A stretch of 10,194 bases of DNA, taken from NCBI GenBank assembly GCA_015258485.1, contig JABZIF010000033.1:1-10194 (forward strand), read 5' to 3'. Below, piece after piece: positions 6,509 to 10,194 of this stretch. The translations under genes and the position numbers were made by a program. Numbering within the stretch: the first letter of the stretch is position 1; each line of letters begins with the position of its first letter. The stretch comes from Atopobiaceae bacterium. GTDB lineage: Bacteria > Actinomycetota > Coriobacteriia > Coriobacteriales > Atopobiaceae. The notes beneath the pieces were generated by a model. The model saw nothing but the letters and a program-made list of their open reading frames with translations. It was not told where the DNA came from and ran no database searches.

Positions 6509-8314
6509 ATGGGTATGACAAAGCGTCAAAACCAAAATGTTCAAGCTACTGAGTCCAACCAAAATACAAAACAGGATTCTCAACAATCCGAAATAAATCC
6601 TGTTGCCGTGCTGCTTGAGTGGTCAGATAGAAAAGGTATGTATGCGCTGTCTGTCATTCTTGCCATTATTGGTGTTTTTGGTGGTATGGTTCCCTATGTT
6701 GCTGCAGGCAACATGGTAGTTGGTATCTTTAATGGAATTCAAGAATGGCCGTTTTACCTTCATTGGGGACTTATAGCGGGCTTCAGCTATTTAGTTAAAA
6801 TAATTTTCCATCATCTTTCAACTATTGTTTCTCATAAGGCAACGTTTGCGACAATTGCAAACATGCGCACTCGAGTAGCAAAGAAGCTGACGAGCATCCC
6901 AATGGGATATGTTCTTTCTACCCCTTCTGGTTCTCTAAAACGCCTTTTAGTCGAGAAAATCGATAGCATCGAAACTACGCTTGCTCATGCAGTTCCCGAG
7001 CTTACTTCAAACCTTACTGCTGCATTTGCAGTTTTTGTTTATTTGATTATTTTGGATTGGCGTCTTGCTCTTGCTGCATTACTCACCATTGTCGTAGGAC
7101 TTGCGTGTTTATCAGGCATGATGAAAGATTATGAGTACTGGTATCAGAATACTATTGTTACTGGTAGGGAGATGAATAACGCCTCAGTTGAGTATGTGTT
7201 AGGGATTGAGGTAATTAAAGCTTTTGGACAGTCAGCAAGTTCTTACGAGAAGTTCTCTAAAGCGGTTTACGCCTCTGCTCATGCTTTTATTGATTGGATG
7301 AGTCACTGTCAAATTTGGCAAGATGCCATGCTATCAATTGCGCCAGCAACATTAGTAACGGTATTGCCCTTAGGATGCTTATTTGTACTTCAGGGAACTC
7401 TTTCTCCTTCTACCTTTGTCATGTGTGCAGTGCTTTCTTTAGGCATTTTTCAGCCGCTCTTTGAAGCAATGAGCTTTATGGATTCTCTTGCACAGGTTAG
7501 CTCTGTTGTTAAGGAAATTTCTGAGGTTTTGAATTATCCAGATCAGGTTAGAGCTGAGGTTCCTTGTACGCTTACGGGAACCGGAATTAAGCTGAGCGAT
7601 GTTCGTTTCTCGTATGGAAGCAATGAGGTAATTCATGGGATTACCTTAGATATTAGCCCAGGACAAGTTACGGCGCTTGTTGGTCCAAGTGGATCTGGTA
7701 AATCAACTGTTGCACGTCTTATTGCTGGTTTCTGGGATCCAAATGAAGGTTCTGTTTCTATTGGTGGACAAGATATTCGCTCCTGTACTCCATCTCAACT
7801 TGCAGATCTTGTAGCTTACGTTGATCAAGATAGTTACCTTTTTGATGAGACCATTATGGAAAACATCAGAATGGGTAAAAAAGACGCCACCGATGATGAG
7901 GTAATTGCTTGTGCAAAAGCTTCTGGTTGCCATAACTTTATTCAATCGCTTCCTCATGGCTATCAAACTGTCGTAGGAGGCTCAGGTGGGCATCTTTCTG
8001 GTGGAGAGCGTCAGCGCGTGGCAATTGCTCGGGCTATGCTCAAAGATGCGCCTATCATCATGCTTGATGAAGCAACGGCCTATGCAGATCCAGAATCGGA
8101 AGCAGAGGTTGAATCTGCAGTTGCAAAGTTGGTAGCTGGTAAAACGCTGGTAGTTATCGCACACCGTCTATCAACCGTACAAAATGCCGACAAAATTGTT
8201 GTCGTTAATGATGGCTCCATTGAAGCTGAAGGTACGCACGAACAGCTTATGGAGACATGCCAGCTCTATGCAACTATGTATCGCGCTCATATCGGCGCAC
8301 TTGATGAGGCTTAA
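6509..8314 (+). CDS. ABC transporter half-subunit, fused permease and ATP-binding domain (first of pair)
   Basis: This 601-residue protein is a type I exporter-fold half-transporter. A polar, Gln/Asn-rich cytoplasmic N-terminus (1-30) precedes six predicted TM segments (about 45-72, 85-105, 165-182, 184-203, 276-296, 300-318). The ATPase domain begins near 360: Walker A GPSGSGKST (392-400, K398), Q-loop Q440, signature LSGGE (496-500), Walker B IIMLDE (D520, catalytic E521), D-loop AYADPE and switch H552. All catalytic residues are present. It should pair with the next gene product in the membrane. The DPESE/DPENE wording after Walker B resembles YbtPQ/IrtAB-type transporters, some of which import siderophores, as well as drug or peptide exporters, so the substrate is unassigned. 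The ribosome site is AGGGGG at 6494-6499, nine bases before the ATG at 6509; a second in-frame ATG lies at 6515. Confidence 0.94.
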   Translation: MGMTKRQNQNVQATESNQNTKQDSQQSEINPVAVLLEWSDRKGMYALSVILAIIGVFGGMVPYVAAGNMVVGIFNGIQEWPFYLHWGLIAGFSYLVKIIFHHLSTIVSHKATFATIANMRTRVAKKLTSIPMGYVLSTPSGSLKRLLVEKIDSIETTLAHAVPELTSNLTAAFAVFVYLIILDWRLALAALLTIVVGLACLSGMMKDYEYWYQNTIVTGREMNNASVEYVLGIEVIKAFGQSASSYEKFSKAVYASAHAFIDWMSHCQIWQDAMLSIAPATLVTVLPLGCLFVLQGTLSPSTFVMCAVLSLGIFQPLFEAMSFMDSLAQVSSVVKEISEVLNYPDQVRAEVPCTLTGTGIKLSDVRFSYGSNEVIHGITLDISPGQVTALVGPSGSGKSTVARLIAGFWDPNEGSVSIGGQDIRSCTPSQLADLVAYVDQDSYLFDETIMENIRMGKKDATDDEVIACAKASGCHNFIQSLPHGYQTVVGGSGGHLSGGERQRVAIARAMLKDAPIIMLDEATAYADPESEAEVESAVAKLVAGKTLVVIAHRLSTVQNADKIVVVNDGSIEAEGTHEQLMETCQLYATMYRAHIGALDEA

Positions 8315-8319
8315 GGAGG
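8313..8319 (+). promoter_or_regulatory. Near-perfect Shine-Dalgarno overlapping the preceding stop codon
   Basis: AAGGAGG overlaps the TAA stop of the first ABC gene (8312-8314) and stands nine bases before the ATG of the second (8329). The arrangement implies translational coupling and roughly matched output of the two half-transporters. Confidence 0.85.
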
Positions 8320-8328
8320 GGAGTAGAA

Positions 8329-10062
8329 ATGCTATCTGTCTTAAAAATGTACTTTCAGTTTGGAAGTTCTTATCGCCAGAAACTCTACAAAGGTCTTTTC
8401 TTCACCATTCTTGGTTGCCTTTTTGAAGGCGTACAAATAACGGCGCTTTGGATTGTTTTTACCGCTCTTACTACTAACACGCTCTCAACCCAGACGATAT
8501 TTTCTGCACTGGGAGTAATGCTTTTATGCATTATGGGGACGTTCGTTTGCGCTCACTTTAAGAGCGAGAATTTCTGTGATGCTAATTTCAGTATGGCTGG
8601 TGCAAAGCGTGCAGAAATTGGAGATACATTACGTCGCCTTCCTATGGGTTATTTTAACGAGAATAGCCTTGGAGAAGTAACAGCTGTTATGACTAATCAG
8701 CTTGATGTAATGCAAAATCTTGGCGGTCTGCTTTATATGATGGTTGTTGGAGGCTTGGCTTTAACAGCAATTATTGTTGCATTCTTGTTTGTGTTCTGTT
8801 GGCAATTAGGTCTTATAACTGCAGCTACTTTTGTTTTCTTCTGTATAACAATGGAGCTGCTTCAGGCTTACGTACGTAATACATCAGATGATTATGTGGC
8901 TGCCAATACTACCTTAATCAGCTCCGTACTTGAGTATGTCCGTGGCATTAATGTGGTAAGGTCATTTTCTCTTATTGACGATGCTGAGGGAAAATATGCC
9001 AAAGCTGTTGATGATTGTCGTGTTCAAGCACTCAAACTTGAATTTAAGGCACTTCGTTTTTCAGTTTTGCAAATGGTTGTTTCTAAGGCTACCAGCGTTA
9101 TCATGTGCCTGGTATCAGTTGAATTATGGCTATCGGGATCACTTGATACAGCTTCTTGTTTGACGGTAGTAGTTATGTCATTTATGTTGTTTAGTCGCCT
9201 AGAATCAGCTGGTCGTTTCTCAACTATTTTACGCAACCTTGAAATTGCAATGGAGCAAACAAATGCTATTCTCGCTACTCCCGCAATGGAGGAGGGAGAA
9301 GGTCTTGAGGAAGCAGCATCCTGTGACATAGAGCTTTCTCATGTGTCGTTTGGCTACGACGATAGGCAAATTCTTGAAGATGTAAGCCTTTCTATTCCTG
9401 CGGGCACTTCTTGCGCCATTGTAGGACCAAGTGGATCTGGCAAAACAACACTTGTCCGTCTTATTGAGCGTTTTTGGGATGTGAATACAGGACAAGTGGC
9501 ACTTGGTGGACGCGATGTACGCGACTATAAGGTTGATGCTCTTCTTCAAAATTTCTCTACCGTTTTTCAAGGAGTATTTCTTTTTGATGATACTATCGAG
9601 AACAACATCAAGTTTGGTAATCCAAGTGCAACTCATGAGCAAGTAGTCGATGCAGCTAGGCGCGCCTGTTGTGAAGAGTTTATCCAGGCATTACCTAATG
9701 GATATGAGACGCGTTTAGGTGAAGGTGGCTCAATGCTTTCTGGTGGCGAGCGCCAGCGTCTTTCTATTGCGCGTGCCATCCTAAAAGATGCACCGATTGT
9801 TGTACTTGATGAGGCTACAGCTAATGTTGATCCAGAAAATGAACTTGAGTTGCAGCATGCAATTGCAGAGCTCACAAAGTCAAAGACTGTCATTATGATT
9901 GCTCATCGTTTAAAGACAGTTCGTAATGCAGACCAGATACTTGTATTAGATAAAGGTCGTATTGTGCAAAGAGGTACTCACGAATCTCTCATGGCAGAGG
10001 GCGGTATTTACGCTGATTTTGTTAACATGCGCGAGAAAACCGTTGGCTGGAAAATTGCATAG
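8329..10062 (+). CDS. ABC transporter half-subunit, fused permease and ATP-binding domain (second of pair)
   Basis: The 577-residue partner of the preceding gene has the same architecture without the polar N-terminal extension. Predicted TM segments are at about 22-46, 56-76, 134-155, 157-178, 248-268 and 272-288. The ATPase domain (from about 332) shows Walker A GPSGSGKTT (366-374, K372), Q-loop Q414 in TVFQGVFLF, signature LSGGE (470-474), Walker B IVVLDE (D494, catalytic E495), D-loop ANVDPE and switch H526. Because both subunits keep the catalytic glutamate and an LSGGE motif, both ATP sites of a heterodimer should hydrolyse ATP, unlike heterodimeric exporters with one degenerate site. 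Only 14 nt separate it from the upstream stop. Substrate and direction cannot be assigned; no periplasmic-type binding protein or regulator gene lies in the window. Its stop is followed by a hairpin at 10099-10130. Confidence 0.94.
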   Translation: MLSVLKMYFQFGSSYRQKLYKGLFFTILGCLFEGVQITALWIVFTALTTNTLSTQTIFSALGVMLLCIMGTFVCAHFKSENFCDANFSMAGAKRAEIGDTLRRLPMGYFNENSLGEVTAVMTNQLDVMQNLGGLLYMMVVGGLALTAIIVAFLFVFCWQLGLITAATFVFFCITMELLQAYVRNTSDDYVAANTTLISSVLEYVRGINVVRSFSLIDDAEGKYAKAVDDCRVQALKLEFKALRFSVLQMVVSKATSVIMCLVSVELWLSGSLDTASCLTVVVMSFMLFSRLESAGRFSTILRNLEIAMEQTNAILATPAMEEGEGLEEAASCDIELSHVSFGYDDRQILEDVSLSIPAGTSCAIVGPSGSGKTTLVRLIERFWDVNTGQVALGGRDVRDYKVDALLQNFSTVFQGVFLFDDTIENNIKFGNPSATHEQVVDAARRACCEEFIQALPNGYETRLGEGGSMLSGGERQRLSIARAILKDAPIVVLDEATANVDPENELELQHAIAELTKSKTVIMIAHRLKTVRNADQILVLDKGRIVQRGTHESLMAEGGIYADFVNMREKTVGWKIA

Positions 10063-10098
10063 TTAGTTCAATAAGTTTGTATAAAAGAGTTGCAAAAA

Positions 10099-10130
10099 AT
10101 ATGCACCCAAGTTTGTACTTGGGTGCATAT
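10099..10130 (-). terminator. Rho-independent terminator, best oriented for the minus strand
   Basis: ATATGCACCCAAG and CTTGGGTGCATAT form a perfect 13-bp stem around a 6-nt loop (TTTGTA). On the plus strand no T-run follows, but an A-run at 10094-10099 precedes it, which becomes a U-tract after the hairpin on the minus strand. It therefore fits a gene arriving from the right and can only weakly terminate the ABC operon by hairpin alone. Confidence 0.8.
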
Positions 10131-10152
10131 AGCGTTAAAACTGAAATGCGGT

Positions 10153-10194
10153 TTACTGAACCTGGCAAATCATAGCAACATTAGTTGAAGTGGT
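10153..10194 (-). CDS. 3' end of a possible convergent gene (partial)
   Basis: On the minus strand one frame is open from the window edge for 13 codons (TTSTNVAMICQVQ) and stops with TAA at 10155-10153. The other two minus-strand frames hit stops within this stretch. A hairpin with a minus-strand U-tract begins 22 bases further on, which supports a real gene end. The fragment is too short to identify a family, and an open run of 13 codons alone would be weak evidence. Confidence 0.4.
   Translation of the reverse strand, partial: TTSTNVAMICQVQ

Noticed and set aside
6482..10080. TAAGTTTGT at 6482-6490 and 10072-10080 as flanking repeats of a mobile ABC cassette
   Set aside because: A 9-nt match in AT-rich intergenic DNA is easily due to chance, and there is no transposase, integrase or terminal inverted repeat.

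Overview
The window carries five complete protein-coding genes and the extreme 3' end of a probable sixth. They form three transcription units with two clear hairpin terminators. Base composition is moderately AT-rich, the Shine-Dalgarno sites are of the GGAG/AGGAGG type, and alternative GTG starts occur. The combination of a GH13-GH77 fusion, a UBA-like/DUF4342 membrane protein and an OmpR-type two-component system suggests a Gram-positive host. A member of the Coriobacteriia (Atopobium/Lancefieldella/Olsenella-like) is the best guess, but this is inferred from gene content and was not tested by a search.

Region 1 (2-3439, plus strand) is one very large gene. It encodes a cytoplasmic bifunctional alpha-glucan enzyme: a GH13 neopullulanase/amylopullulanase-like half fused to a GH77 4-alpha-glucanotransferase (MalQ-like) half. 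Both catalytic triads are visible. It ends at a perfect 13-bp stem terminator (3472-3504) that also serves the converging genes.

Region 2 (3530-6186, minus strand) reads, in transcription order: a small UBA-like/DUF4342 membrane protein, an OmpR/PhoB-type response regulator, and a two-TM sensor histidine kinase. The kinase and regulator genes overlap, and no terminator is seen between the UBA gene and the regulator. The three are therefore probably co-transcribed.

Region 3 (6187-6508) is a divergent intergenic stretch of about 320 bp. No confident sigma-70 promoter was found, but it contains several inverted repeats, including a 44-nt composite hairpin upstream of the ABC operon.

Region 4 (6509-10062, plus strand) holds two tightly coupled half-transporter ABC genes of the fused permease-ATPase type, predicted to form a heterodimer. 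Both nucleotide-binding domains look catalytically intact. The subunits resemble both drug/peptide exporters and YbtPQ/IrtAB-like importers, so direction of transport is open.

Region 5 (10063-10194) has a second perfect 13-bp hairpin whose U-tract faces the minus strand. Beside it is an open minus-strand reading frame ending at 10153, consistent with a convergent gene entering from the right edge.

Nothing here is a clear undescribed system. The points most worth a second look are the GH13-GH77 fusion with an apparently shortened GH77 insert region, the DUF4342-kinase-regulator linkage, and the structured leader of the ABC operon.
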